From CAWCKS01 sp963763485 (GTDB lineage Bacteria > Pseudomonadota > Alphaproteobacteria > Rhizobiales > Xanthobacteraceae): DNA of 64,000 nucleotides. The notes under the pieces were generated by a model, which did no database searches, had not been told where the DNA came from, and saw only the letters and a list, made by a program, of their open reading frames with translations. The position numbers and the translations under genes are program-made. Location: NCBI GenBank assembly GCA_963763485.1, contig CAVXOW010000004.1, positions 124,001 to 188,000 on the forward strand, written 5' to 3'. Positions 18,141-29,494 of the stretch are shown one piece after another (position 1 is the stretch's first letter; each line of letters starts with the position of its first letter).

Positions 18141-19124
18141 CACTGCTTCGCCTTGAGCCAGCAATGCACGACGTGACCGTCGCCGATATCGGTCGCCGGC
18201 GGATACTCGTCACAAATGCTCATGCGTTTCGGGCAGCGCGGCGCGAAGCGACAACCCGCCGGCGGATCCAGCAGGCTCGGCGGCTGGCCGGGGATCGCCG
18301 CAAGCCGGTCGCGCTTCTGGCCGAGATGCGGGATCGCCTCCAGCAGCGCCTGCGTATAGGGATGCGCCGGGTTCTTGTAGATGTCGCGCACCTTGCCGGT
18401 CTCGACGATGCGTCCGGCATACATCACCGCGATGCGATGGCAGAGGCCGGCGACGATCGAAAGATCGTGGGTGATCAGGATGATGCCGAGCTTGCTGTCG
18501 CGCTGAATGCTCTTGAGCAGCGCCATCATCTGCACCTGGATGGTGACATCAAGCGCGGTGGTCGGCTCATCCGCGATGAGCAGCCGCGGCGAGCAGGCAA
18601 TCGCCATGGCGGTTGCCACGCGCTGCCGCATGCCGCCGGAAAACTGGTGCGGAAAATTCCTGAGCCGCTGCTCGGGCGACGGAATACGCACGCGGCGCAG
18701 GCCTTCGGCCGCCTTCGTCCAGGCTTCGCGAACCGTTCTGACCAGCTTGTGATAGAGGAACGGCCCCGAGACCTGGTCGCCCACCGTGAACACCGGATTG
18801 AGCGAGGTCATCGGATCCTGCGAGATCATCGCGACCTGCTGGCCGCGGATATCCTGGGCCATCTCGTCTTCGCTCAGCGTTCAGCAGTTCGGCGCCGTCG
18901 AGCTTGATGCTGCCATTGATTCGGCCACCGCCGTGGCGCGGCAGCAAGCGCAGGATCGACAGGCAGGTCATGGTCTTGCCTGAGCCGGATTCACCGACGA
19001 GACCGAGGGTCTCGCCCTCATGCACCTCAAAACTGATGCCGTCGACCGCGCGCACGACGCCGCGCCGCAAATGCAGGTAGGTCTTGAGGTCCTCGACCTT
19101 GAGCAGCGGAGCCGACGCGGTCAC
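18140..19124 (-). CDS. ABC transporter ATP-binding protein, DppD/OppD type (frameshift)
   Basis: About 327 residues. It starts at a GTG (19122-19124) that overlaps the permease stop (GTGA), a sign of translational coupling. The N-terminal part has DLKTYLHLRRGVVRAVDGIS and Walker A GESGSGKTM; after one extra base near 18877 the frame continues as LSEDEMAQDIRGQQVAMIS with signature FSGGMRQRVATAMAI, Walker B LLIADEPTTALD and H-loop ITHDLSIVAGL. The C-terminal GCRFAPRCPKRM is the Opp/Dpp tail. Both halves are fully conserved, so the frameshift is most likely an error in the sequence. Confidence 0.85.
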
Positions 19125-20023
19125 AGCTGCCTCCGCTGCGGGTCGAGCAGGTCGCGCAGCCAGTCGCCGACCAGGTTCGACGACAGGCAGGTCAGCATGA
19201 TCGCGATGCCGGGCATGGTGATGCCCCACCACGCGTAGGTGATGTACTGCCGGGCGTCGGCCAGCATCAGGCCCCACGAGACGTCGGGCGGCTGGATGCC
19301 GAGGCCGAGGAACGACAGCGAGGCCTCGAAAATGATGACCTGGCCGACCTGCAGGGTCGCAAGCACCAGCAGCGTGTTGAAGATGTTCGGCAGCAGGTGA
19401 CGGCGGAAGATCGTGAGCGGGCCGCAGCCCGCGACCTTGGCAAAGGCGACATAATCGCGCTCCTTCAGCGACAGGATTTCGCTGCGGATGATGCGCGCGT
19501 ACCAGGTCCAGTAGGTAAAGACGATAACAATGACCACCGTGGTCAGGCCGGGATCAAGCGTCGCCGACAGGATCAGCGCAAGGGCCAGTGCCGGGATCGA
19601 CATCTTGATCTCGGCGATGCGCACGATCACGGTATCGACCCAGCCGCCGAAATAGCCGGCGATGATGCCGAGCAAGGTGCCGATCGCGCCGGAGAAGATG
19701 ATGGCGTAGAACGACACGATCACCGAGACGCGCGCGCCGACGATGATCTTGCTCAGGATGTCGCGCCCGAGATTGTCGGTGCCAAGGATGTGTTCGAGGC
19801 TGCCACCAGCCTGCCAGAACGGCGGACGGAACGCTGCAGCGAGATTGAGCCCGTTGGGATCCTGCGGCGCAATATCTTCACCGCCAATCGCGCCGATCAG
19901 CACCAGCGCGAGGATCGTCAAGGGAATCCACGGCACGCCCTTGAGTCGAAAGCGCACGCCAAACGGTTTGACGTCGGACAGCGTCGTTACGGTCGCGTCC
20001 GTGGGCGCCGAAGTGACGCTCAT
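19121..20023 (-). CDS. ABC transporter permease, DppC/OppC type
   Basis: 300 residues with about six membrane spans. A hydrophilic N-terminus leads to WIPLTILALVLIGAIGG; the periplasmic loop HILGTDNLGRDILSKII is the DppC landmark. The EAA-like cytoplasmic loop is in VAFAKVAGCGPLTIFRRHLL. The start ATG overlaps the stop of the upstream permease by four bases (ATGA), and its own stop overlaps the ATPase GTG start. Forms the heterodimeric channel with the next gene upstream. Confidence 0.9.
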   Translation of the reverse strand: MSVTSAPTDATVTTLSDVKPFGVRFRLKGVPWIPLTILALVLIGAIGGEDIAPQDPNGLNLAAAFRPPFWQAGGSLEHILGTDNLGRDILSKIIVGARVSVIVSFYAIIFSGAIGTLLGIIAGYFGGWVDTVIVRIAEIKMSIPALALALILSATLDPGLTTVVIVIVFTYWTWYARIIRSEILSLKERDYVAFAKVAGCGPLTIFRRHLLPNIFNTLLVLATLQVGQVIIFEASLSFLGLGIQPPDVSWGLMLADARQYITYAWWGITMPGIAIMLTCLSSNLVGDWLRDLLDPQRRQL

Positions 20024-20934
20024 CGGCGGATCCTCGGGTCGATGAGGCTGTAGGACAGATCGACCAGGAAGTTGGAGAGAATGAAGACGATCGAGGTGAC
20101 GAGCACGCCGGCCTGTACCACCGGATAGTCGCGCGCAAACACCGCTTCGACCACCGTGCGGCCGAGCCCCGGCCAGGCAAACACCGTTTCGACGACGAAG
20201 GCGCCGCTCAGCATCGCCGCAAAATACACACCCATGATCGTGACCAGCGGCAGCAGCGCATTGCGGAAGGCGTATTTCCAGATCAGCAGGCGTTCGGGCG
20301 TGCCGACTGCGCGGCCCATACGGATGTAGTCGCTATCGAGCACCTCGAGCATGCCCGAGCGGATGATGCGGGTTTGCGCCGCGACCGGATACCAGCCGAG
20401 CGAGATCGCCGGCAGGATGACGGACTTGAAGCTGTCGGCGCCGAACGCCGGCAGCCAGCCGAGCCCAACCGCGAAGACCAGGATCAGCACCAGCCCAACC
20501 CAGAATGACGGAACCGCCTGCCCGGTCATGGCGATAATGCGGCCGACGTGGTCGATCCATGAGCCGCGATGAACCGCCGACAGCACGCCGAGCGGAATCG
20601 AGAGCAGCACGCTGAAGGCGAAAGCGGCGACCGCAAGCTCGATGGTCGCCGGCAGCCGCTCGAACACGAGCTGCAGCGCCGGCATCTGCCAGCGATAGGA
20701 GTTGCCGAAATCGCCGCGCACCGCGTGCGACAGGAATACGAGGTACTGCTGCCAGATCGGCAGATCGAGGCCGAGATGCTTACGCAGTTCATCGATCGCC
20801 GATTTCGGCGCCTCGATCGGCAGCAGCAGCGAGACCGGATCGCCCGACAGCCGCGAGATCACAAAGATGATCAGGCTCGCGCCGATAATGCTGACGAGCG
20901 CGTTCAAGAGCCCTTTGATGATCACAGACTTCAT
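20020..20934 (-). CDS. ABC transporter permease, DppB/OppB type
   Basis: 304 residues from the ATG at 20934 (MKSVIIKGLLNALVSIIGAS). DppB landmarks are the first span with IIFVISRLSGDPV, the long periplasmic loop ending in YRWQMPALQLVFERLPATIE, GQAVPSFWVGLVLI, and the EAA loop YIRMGRAVGTPERLLIWKYA. A TTG 33 bases upstream is the alternative start; neither has a strong ribosome site. Between the solute-binding gene upstream and its partner permease downstream, in the usual order binding protein-B-C-D-F. Confidence 0.9.
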   Translation of the reverse strand: MKSVIIKGLLNALVSIIGASLIIFVISRLSGDPVSLLLPIEAPKSAIDELRKHLGLDLPIWQQYLVFLSHAVRGDFGNSYRWQMPALQLVFERLPATIELAVAAFAFSVLLSIPLGVLSAVHRGSWIDHVGRIIAMTGQAVPSFWVGLVLILVFAVGLGWLPAFGADSFKSVILPAISLGWYPVAAQTRIIRSGMLEVLDSDYIRMGRAVGTPERLLIWKYAFRNALLPLVTIMGVYFAAMLSGAFVVETVFAWPGLGRTVVEAVFARDYPVVQAGVLVTSIVFILSNFLVDLSYSLIDPRIRR

Positions 20935-21015
20935 GTCGCTTGATCGCCCAGCGCCCGTCGCGTCCAAAGGCGGAAGGCACTCGATCCGGTTCGAACGCCT
21001 GCCTCGGACGGCATG

Positions 21016-22591
21016 CTATTTCTTCAGGCCGACTTGCTGGAAGTTACGCCAGTTTGCCGCGGGCCAGGGACGAAAATCAACTTTGTCACGCCAGGCGAAC
21101 GTAATGACCGGCCGATAAGTGGTAATGCCGCCGAGCACGTTGTCATGCGCATATTGGGCGATCTGCTTGATCAACGCTTCGCGCTTTCCGGGATCCATTA
21201 TGCCCCTCATTTCCTCGACCATCTCATCGGCTTTCTTGTCGTCGGTGTAGGAATAAGCGCCCAACCCCTTGCCTGCGACGAAGCTATGCAGGTGACCGGC
21301 GAACGGTGTCCCGGGATCGCCGGGCAAGCCCTGGCCCCACATCCACATCAACACGCCGTCCATGTCCGGTGGGCCGTTGCGGCCACGCCGGCCGAGGTTG
21401 ATCCATGCGGCGTATTCGAGTCCCTGGACCTTACAACGGATACCGACAGCTCCGAGATACGCAACGACCGCTTCGCCGTATTCCTTGATGTTGGGTTCTC
21501 GCGGGGTGGTCAGGTTGTAGCAGGGCGTCTCGAAGCCGTTAGGATAGCCGGCGTCTGCAAGCAGCTTCTTCGCCGTTTTTGGATCATACGGATACGGCTT
21601 GAGATTCGGATCATATCCCGTCGAGCCTTTGCCAATTTCCTCATAACGCTCACCCTGACCGAACAGCACGCTCTTGATGATCGCGTCCATATCGACGGCC
21701 TGCGCGACCGCCTGACGGACCTTTTGCTTGCTGAACGGTGATGTCGGTTGATAGCTCGGAAAGTCGATGTAGAGATTGTTACCGGAGATCGCGGTGAAGG
21801 TCTTCACACCCGGCATCTTCTTGATCTCGTCGATCGCCGATAGCGGCACCGCATCGATCCAGTCGACATTGCCCGCCTTGAACGCAGCAACCCGAGTCAG
21901 ATCCTCCGGGATGATCTTGACCGTGAGATTCTTGACCGTCGGCCGCGCATCCTTGTTCCAGTAATCGGCGAACGCTTCGAACTTGATGTCTTCCTTGATT
22001 GAACGCGAGACGAATTTCCACGGCCCGGTGCCGACTGGAGCCTTGGAAAAACCCTCGTCGCCGACCTGCTCGAAATATTTCTTCGGGATCGCCGACAGCT
22101 GCAAATTGCCGACGATGTAATCCGCATCCGGCTGGCTGAAGTGCAGGCGAAAATGCAGATCGTCGACAATCTCGAATTGCTCGACACTGGCCTGCAGGTG
22201 GCTAAAGCGCGAAACCTTGGGGTCCCTCAGCCGCTGGAAGGCGAACTCGAAGTCGGCTGATGTCATGGGGTCGCCGTTGTGAAACTTCACCCCGGGCCGC
22301 AACCGCACGTCGATGATCGGCTTGTCTGCCGAACCCTGCAGCGACCAGGACTCGGCGAGCCAATTGACCGGCTTCAAGTCCGGCCCAAACCGGACCAACT
22401 GCTCGAACATCTGGCTGATGAAGTATTGATCGACGCCGGCCGAAGTGCGCGCGGGATCCATCGTGGTGCCTTCCGCCGCAAAGGCGACGGTCAGCGTGTC
22501 GTTCGCTGACGCCTGCGCTCTGCGCCTGCGAAGCGCCGCTTGCGAGTACGAGGCCCAGTGCGGCTGCGAGCAAGGGGGTGGATTTGCGCAT
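21016..22591 (-). CDS. ABC transporter solute-binding protein, family 5 (frameshift)
   Basis: About 525 residues. The ATG at 22591 has GGGGAGAG upstream and begins a signal peptide (KSTPLLAAALGLVLASGASQA). One extra base near 22506-22515 breaks the frame; corrected, it continues NDTLTVAFAAEGTTMDPART, the standard N-terminus of family 5 peptide/nickel binding proteins. Further landmarks are VKFHNGDPMTSADFEFAFQR, GTGPWKFVS and the long C-terminal lobe ending ANWRNFQQVGLKK. It delivers substrate in the periplasm to the permease pair encoded directly downstream. The binding specificity cannot be read; this family also takes sugars, acids and heme. Confidence 0.85.
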
Positions 22592-22651
22592 GTCGTTCTC
22601 TCCCCGACAGTTCTTGGTTCTTTGCGGCGATTTGCGCAGGCCTCGCCACCC

Positions 22652-22690
22652 TTGTCAATTGTCGATTATTAATAATTTACATCGCGACAA
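22652..22690. promoter_or_regulatory. candidate GntR operator in the divergent promoter region
   Basis: Between the binding-protein gene and the divergent regulator lie TTGTC repeats (22652-22656 and 22659-22663), a perfect 12-nt palindrome ATTATTAATAAT (22665-22676), and CGACAA (22685-22690) as the inverse of TTGTCG (22659-22664). FCD-type GntR factors often bind TNGTNNNACNA-like dyads. The AT-rich interval suits two divergent promoters; binding is inferred. Confidence 0.4.
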
Positions 22691-22729
22691 AAAGGGGGCA
22701 CTAAGTGCACGCGATCAGGAGGGATTGTC

Positions 22730-23542
22730 GTGAAGCAGGCTCAGCAACGCAAGGTGGCGTCGTCGCTCGCGGCGAACGATGCGCCGCCGCGGCGAACGCC
22801 GGGCCCACGCACACCTGGTGGGCGGATTCCGAGCGAGCGTCCGCTGACGATCTCCGAGCAGATTGCCGATCGTGTCGGCATCGCCATCGTCAAGGGCGAG
22901 TATCGCGGCGGCGCGCATATTCCCGAGCAGGAGATCGCCGCGCAGTTCCGCGTCAGTCACGGCCCGGTACGCGAGGCGTTGCGTGCGCTGGAGCGCCGTG
23001 GCCTTGTCGAAGTTGTGCCGCGGCGCGGCGCGTTCGCGGTGGAAATTTCGCTCGACGCGATCGCCGACGTCTTCAACATCCGCGGCGTATTGCTCGGCCT
23101 TGCCGCGCGCAACCTCGCCTTGCGCGAGGATGTGAAGAGCGCGAGCGCCGAATTTGTCGCGCGCGCCGGCGAGCTCAACGAACTCGCCGCAGTCCGCACC
23201 ACCGATCCGCTCGCCTTTGCGCACGCCGCCGGCCGCGCCGGCGCCGCGGTCTACCGCGCCAGCGGCAATGCCCCTCTCCTCAAGACGCTGCGCGACCAGA
23301 GCCGCGGCTCGCTGTGGGGCCTGATGTGGCGCGAGCACACGCTGGATTTTCTCACTTACGAGCGGCGCCGCGCCGCAGCCGCCGACTGGATGGCCGCCGC
23401 GAAAGCAGTCGCGTCAGGCAACGGCGCCAAGGCCGAAGCGATCGTGCGCAAGGCGCTGTTCGAATCGCGCGACGGCGCAATGCTGACCCTGCGCAAATTG
23501 CGGTCCGGCGAGGCCGACGCGTCAAAGTTCATTCACGATTGA
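22730..23542 (+). CDS. GntR family transcriptional regulator, FCD type
   Basis: 270 residues. After a basic, disordered N-terminus comes the winged helix: SEQIADRVGIAIVKGEYRGG, EQEIAAQFRVSHGPVREALR and LERRGLVEVVPRRGAFAVEI, at about residues 40-110. The C-terminal two-thirds are a helical FCD ligand domain, though its metal-binding Asp/His residues are not obvious. Starts at GTG with AGGAGGG 6 nt upstream. Divergent from the ABC importer and CoA-enzyme block, which it likely controls in response to an acyl-CoA or organic acid ligand; that control is inferred from position only. Confidence 0.88.
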   Translation: MKQAQQRKVASSLAANDAPPRRTPGPRTPGGRIPSERPLTISEQIADRVGIAIVKGEYRGGAHIPEQEIAAQFRVSHGPVREALRALERRGLVEVVPRRGAFAVEISLDAIADVFNIRGVLLGLAARNLALREDVKSASAEFVARAGELNELAAVRTTDPLAFAHAAGRAGAAVYRASGNAPLLKTLRDQSRGSLWGLMWREHTLDFLTYERRRAAAADWMAAAKAVASGNGAKAEAIVRKALFESRDGAMLTLRKLRSGEADASKFIHD

Positions 23543-23580
23543 GGGGGGCGGATTCGTTGGGCTGAGCCGGCGAGGATTGG

Positions 23581-23654
23581 CGATCCCGGGAGGATTCGAA
23601 CCTCCGACCCACAGCTTAGAAGGCTGTTGCTCTATCCAACTGAGCTACGGGATC
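23581..23654 (-). tRNA. tRNA-Arg (UCU)
   Basis: The complement folds as a full cloverleaf of 74 nt: acceptor GATCCCG/CGGGATC, D arm GCTC...GAGC, anticodon stem ACAGC/GCTGT around loop CTTCTAA (anticodon TCT), T arm GGAGG-TTCGAAT-CCTCC and discriminator G. CCA is not encoded. The BrnA-like gene follows on the same strand in the upstream direction. Confidence 0.96.
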
Positions 23655-23744
23655 GTGGTCGCCGTTATAGCATGAAGCTTGGTGAAAAAGCGGTTGCGGC
23701 GGGGCCTGCGGGAGCTTGTCGCCAACGGTGCCCGTAGCGGAAAA

Positions 23745-24012
23745 TCAGCCCTTCCCGGCGGCCTTGCGCAGGGCCTCGTTGATCCGGTCCTGCCAGCCCG
23801 GGCCATCAGCCTGAAAGTAATCCAGCACGTCCTGGTCGATCCGCAAGCGTCACCTGCTGCTTGACGCCGGGGATCGCCGCTTTGGCCGGCGGCGGCCCCT
23901 CCGGCTTCTTCGTGGTGACCGCCTTGAAGGCAGCCTCGGCCGTGCTGCGGGCGTCGCCCGACGTCCTGCCCCGCCGCGGGTCGTGATCCCGGTCTCTTGG
24001 TGGATTTGCCAT
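23745..24012 (-). CDS. BrnA-like antitoxin (DUF4415), orphan (frameshift)
   Basis: About 88 residues after removing one extra base near 23845. The C-terminal half then reads QQVTLRIDQDVLDYFQADGP and GWQDRINEALRKAAG, the signature of BrnA/DUF4415 ribbon-helix-helix antitoxins. The N-terminal half is disordered and basic. The ATG at 24012 has GGAGA at 8 nt. BrnA normally follows a BrnT toxin gene, but no BrnT-like frame is found upstream; the carboxylase gene ends 48 nt away. It may be a solitary regulator or a relic of a pair. Confidence 0.6.
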
Positions 24013-24060
24013 CAGCGCCGTCTCCAGAGTTCGAAGAATCATGCCGCAGGTTTGAAGATG

Positions 24061-26051
24061 TTAGGCCGGCTCGAGCTCCGCAAGCTCGACTCCTTCCTGG
24101 ACGCTGTCGCCGGGTGCGCATTTCAGCTTGACCAGCTTGCAGGCAAATGGCGCGCGCAGGGTCTGCTCCATCTTCATGACCTCGAGCGTGACAACGGCGG
24201 CGCCCTTCTCCAGGGTGTCGCCCTCCTTCGCCAGCACTGCGACAACGGTCCCCGGCAGCGGCGCCACAATCCGATCGCTGCCACCGGCGTCCTCGTCCTC
24301 GATCGCCAGCGGGTCGACCCAGTGCAGCTCGAAGCGGCCCTGCCTGGAACGGACATAGATGTCGCGGCCTTCGATGATGGTCCGCACGCGCTGCCTCGCG
24401 CCGGCAAGGGTGATGTCGAAGCCTGCCGCAGAACCGGCCTCGAACGCAAATGGGGTCTCGTCGCCGCCTGCCGACAGCGCCATGCCTTGCCGGCCATAAC
24501 GCAGCGTCGCCTTGTGCTCGGTGCCATCAGCATCCCGAAACGCGAAGCGCCTGTTGCGCTCGCCGCCGGGGATCCAGCGCGACTGCCGCCACGGCGAATG
24601 CGGTACGAGCCGCGCGCGCTCGGCTGATGTGATTGCCGCGATCGCCGCGCCGAACTCGGCAAGGCCGAGGGTGCCGCGCGCCTTCGTCAGTTCGCCGAGC
24701 TCGCGCTCGATGAAGCCGGTGTCGACCTGATTGGCGCGCACCTTGGGATGCGACAGCAAGGCGGAGAGAAACGCGGTGTTGGTGATGACACCGCGGACGT
24801 CGGTGCCATCGAGCGCGGCGACAAGGCGATCGAGCGCGGTCGAACGATCGGCGCCGTGAGCCGATCACCTTGGCCAGCATCGCGTCGTAAAACGGCGAGA
24901 CATTCGAGCCGGCCTCGCAGCCGGCATCGATGCGCACACCCTCGCCTTCGGGCACGTGCCAGGCGCTGATACGGCCCACCGACGGCATGAAATTCTTCGC
25001 CGGATTTTCGGCGTAGAGGCGCGCCTCGATCGCGTGACCACTCAGCCTGATCTCGTCCTGCTTTCGTGGCAGCTTTTCACCGAAGGCGACACGGAGCTGC
25101 CACTCGACGAGGTCGAGGCCGGTCACAAGCTCGGTAACGGGATGCTCGACCTGCAGCCGCGTGTTCATCTCGATGAAGAAGAATTCTTTTCCATCGGACA
25201 CGAACTCGATGGTGCCGGCGCCGACATAGTTCACCGCGCCTGCTGCCTTTCGCGCAGCCGCACCGATCGCCTCGCGTTGCGCTCGGATTGAGGGTCGGCG
25301 ACGGCGCCTCCTCGATCACCTTCTGATGACGTCGTTGCAGCGTGCACTCGCGCTCGAACAGCGAGACCAGGTTACCGTGGCTGTCGCCGACGATTTGTAC
25401 CTCGAGGTGGCGCGGGCTCTGGACATACTTTTCGATGAGCAGGGAATCATCGCCGAATGCCGCCTTGGCCTCGCGCTTGGCGCTGGTGATCGCGGCCGAC
25501 AGCTCGGTCGCCGCATTGACGATGCGCATGCCACGCCCGCCGCCACCGGCCGACGCTTTCACGAGAACCGGATAGCCAATCTTCCCGGCGGCATTCGCCA
25601 GCGTCGCTTCGTCCTGCGCCGCACCGTGATAGCCCGGCACCAGGGGCACGCCGGCCTTTTCCATCAGCGTCTTGGCGCCGGACTTCGACCCCATCGCCTC
25701 GATCATATCGGCCGTCGGTCCGACGAAAATCAGGCCTGCGGCCGTGCAGGCGCTGGCGAACGCTGCACTCTCCGACAGGAAGCCGTAGCCGGGATGCACG
25801 GCTTCGGCGCCGGTTTCGCGCGCAGCCGCGATCAGCCGCTCGATGTTGAGGTAGCTGTCTCTCGCTCGCGCCGGGCCAAGCAGGACCGCTTCGTCGGCAT
25901 CCCGGACATGGCGAGCGCCGGCGTCAGCCTCCGAATAGACCGCGACAGTCGATAACCCCATCGCGCGCGCGGTGCGGATGATCCGGCAGGCGATCTCGCC
26001 GCGATTGGCGATCAGCAGCTTGTTGAAACGACGATAGGGCGCGGCGGGCAT
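24061..26051 (-). CDS. methylcrotonyl-CoA carboxylase alpha (biotin) subunit (two frameshifts)
   Basis: About 662 residues. Biotin carboxylase domain: KLLIANRGEIACRIIRTAR, ASAGGGGRGMRIV, HLEVQI and FIEMNTRLQVEHPVTE. A C-terminal biotinyl domain has EVMKMEQTL. Two extra single bases (near 25281 and 24862) split it into three frames; removing them joins PSQREAIGAAARK and VIAHGADRSTALDRL to their neighbours. The ATG at 26051 lies 8 nt after the stop of the beta-subunit gene, so the pair is co-transcribed. With the beta subunit it carboxylates 3-methylcrotonyl-CoA in leucine breakdown; a propionyl or geranyl specificity is less likely given the partner sequence. Confidence 0.85.
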
Positions 26052-26059
26052 TTTCGCGG

Positions 26060-27664
<1,605 letters not shown>

Positions 27665-27739
27665 AAGCCGACCGTAGTCGGAATTTTGCCCGATGCAAAC
27701 GGGTCAATGCGCCAAGCCGGACCGCGTGAAACCAGGCCC

Positions 27740-28045
27740 TCAGTGCGTCCAGGGTTCTTTGCGACCGTAGGCAAAGTTGTCCGAATAGGTGGCCTTGCGC
27801 CGCACCGGCTCCTTCGGCTCGAACAACTGGTAGGCGATGCCATGCCGCTCGCAATAGGCAACGGCCTCTTCCTTGGTGTCGAACCGCAGCGTGACCTGCT
27901 GCTTCATGTCCGACGACGAGGTCCACCCCATCAACGGTTCGATCACGCGCGGCTGCTCCGGCTCGTAGTCGAGCTGCCATTCGCGGGAGGTCGCGGTACC
28001 CGACTGCATCGCGCTTTTGGCCGGGCGGTAAATTCGTGCGGTCAT
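27740..28045 (-). CDS. NDUFS4-like ETC complex I subunit
   Basis: 101 residues of the NDUFS4/ETC_C1 family, the accessory 18-kDa-type subunit of alphaproteobacterial complex I. Landmarks are ARIYRPAKSAMQSG at the start, WQLDYE, LMGWTSSSDMKQQVTLRFDT and EAVAYCERHGIAYQLFEP. The C-terminal KATYSDNFAYGRKEPWTH is typical. In alphaproteobacteria this gene is usually far from the nuo operon, as here. No Shine-Dalgarno is visible. Complete. Confidence 0.9.
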   Translation of the reverse strand: MTARIYRPAKSAMQSGTATSREWQLDYEPEQPRVIEPLMGWTSSSDMKQQVTLRFDTKEEAVAYCERHGIAYQLFEPKEPVRRKATYSDNFAYGRKEPWTH

Positions 28046-28271
28046 GATGTCAAAGCCAGTGTGCCAATTCGTCCGGTTGCCAAAGGCGTGAGCCCTGCCT
28101 CAAATCTTCCGCCGAACGGAGAATTGAGAAGCGCTCACCGACCTGCGATGATGCTGTGAAACCCACCGCCTGTAGATTCGGTATATTCGGTTCGACCCGC
28201 CCTGACAATATTTGGCGGAGGCGTTATATGCGTCCCCGTCCATTGCTTCGTCCCTTGATCGGCCCGCTAAC

Positions 28272-29483
28272 ATGACCATCCAAGCCATTCTGCCGCCCGG
28301 CGGCCGCGACCTGCGCCTCGATCTTTTTCGGGGAATCGCGAACTGGTGGATCTTCCTCGATCACATTCCGCACAACATCGTGAACTGGCTGACGATCCGA
28401 AACTACGGCTTCAGCGATGCTGCGGATCTGTTCGTCTTCATCTCCGGTTACACCGCCTCGTTTGTGTACGCCAAGATCATGCTGGAGCGCGGCTTCCTGA
28501 TCGGCGCGGCGAGGCTCTTGAAGCGCGTCTGGCAGCTCTACGTTGCGCACATTCTGCTGTTCGTCATCTATATCGCTGCGATCGGCTTCGTTGCGCAACG
28601 CTGGAATGAGCCGGAGATCATCAACGAGTTCAATGTCGCCGGCCTGATCGACAATCCCATCCAGACCATCTTCGAGGGGTTGATCCTGAAGTTCAAGCCG
28701 CTCAACCTCGACGTGCTGCCGCTTTACATCGTGCTGATGGCGCTGTTCCCGCTGGCGCTCTGGTGCATGCTGCGCAAGCCCGACCTCACCATGATCGCCT
28801 CGATCGTTCTCTACTTCGCCGCGCGATTCTTCGGCTGGAACCTCGCTGCATATCCGTCGGGACACTGGTACTTCAACCCGTTCGCGTGGCAGCTGCTGTT
28901 CATGTTCGGCGCCTGGTTTGCGCTCGGCGGGGCGCTTGGTTCACAGACCATCATACGCTCGCGCGCCCTGGTCTGGGTCGGTTCGGCCTATCTCTTGTTC
29001 GCACTGGTGATGACATTTGCCGGCCGCTTCGAAAGCCTGGGCGCGCTGTTCCCGGACTGGCTCTACAGCACCTTCAATCCGAACGACAAAACCAATCTGG
29101 CGCCCTATCGGGTGATTCATTTCGTGATCATCGCTTTCCTGATCACGCGCTACGTTCCGCGCGACTGGAAAGCGCTGGAATGGAGATGGTTCGAGCCGGT
29201 GATCGTCTGCGGCCAGCAGTCACTTGAGGTGTTCTGCTGCGGCGTCTTCCTCGCCTTCGTTGCGCACTTCATGCTGATCATGCATTCGGGAGTCCTGATG
29301 CAGATCTTCGTCAGCGTCGCCGGCATCGCGCTGTTGTGCGGGCTCGCCTATTTCCGCAAGTGGTCAACGAAGCTCGACAAGGCGCCACCGCGTCTCACTG
29401 AGGACGGCAAAACGCCGGTGCGACAGGTGGGTCCGAGCATCCTTAACCGGCCGCCGCGGGAAAAGTCGGCCGAAGCACACTAG
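28272..29483 (+). CDS. opgC: OpgC-type membrane acyltransferase
   Basis: About 403 residues with roughly ten membrane spans. RDLRLDLFRGIANWWIFLDH at the N-terminus is the OpgC/acyltransferase-3-like signature, with the conserved acidic/basic pair and the histidine of LDHIP. LFVFISGYTASFVYAKIM and FNPFAWQLLFMFGAWFALG are typical loops. OpgC succinylates osmoregulated periplasmic glucans at the cytoplasmic membrane. The ATG at 28272 puts the signature near residue 10-25; an upstream in-frame start (28212) would add 20 atypical residues. Convergent with the GAF-GGDEF-EAL gene, 11 nt away. Confidence 0.82.
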   Translation: MTIQAILPPGGRDLRLDLFRGIANWWIFLDHIPHNIVNWLTIRNYGFSDAADLFVFISGYTASFVYAKIMLERGFLIGAARLLKRVWQLYVAHILLFVIYIAAIGFVAQRWNEPEIINEFNVAGLIDNPIQTIFEGLILKFKPLNLDVLPLYIVLMALFPLALWCMLRKPDLTMIASIVLYFAARFFGWNLAAYPSGHWYFNPFAWQLLFMFGAWFALGGALGSQTIIRSRALVWVGSAYLLFALVMTFAGRFESLGALFPDWLYSTFNPNDKTNLAPYRVIHFVIIAFLITRYVPRDWKALEWRWFEPVIVCGQQSLEVFCCGVFLAFVAHFMLIMHSGVLMQIFVSVAGIALLCGLAYFRKWSTKLDKAPPRLTEDGKTPVRQVGPSILNRPPREKSAEAH

Positions 29484-29494
29484 GTGTTCCCGGC

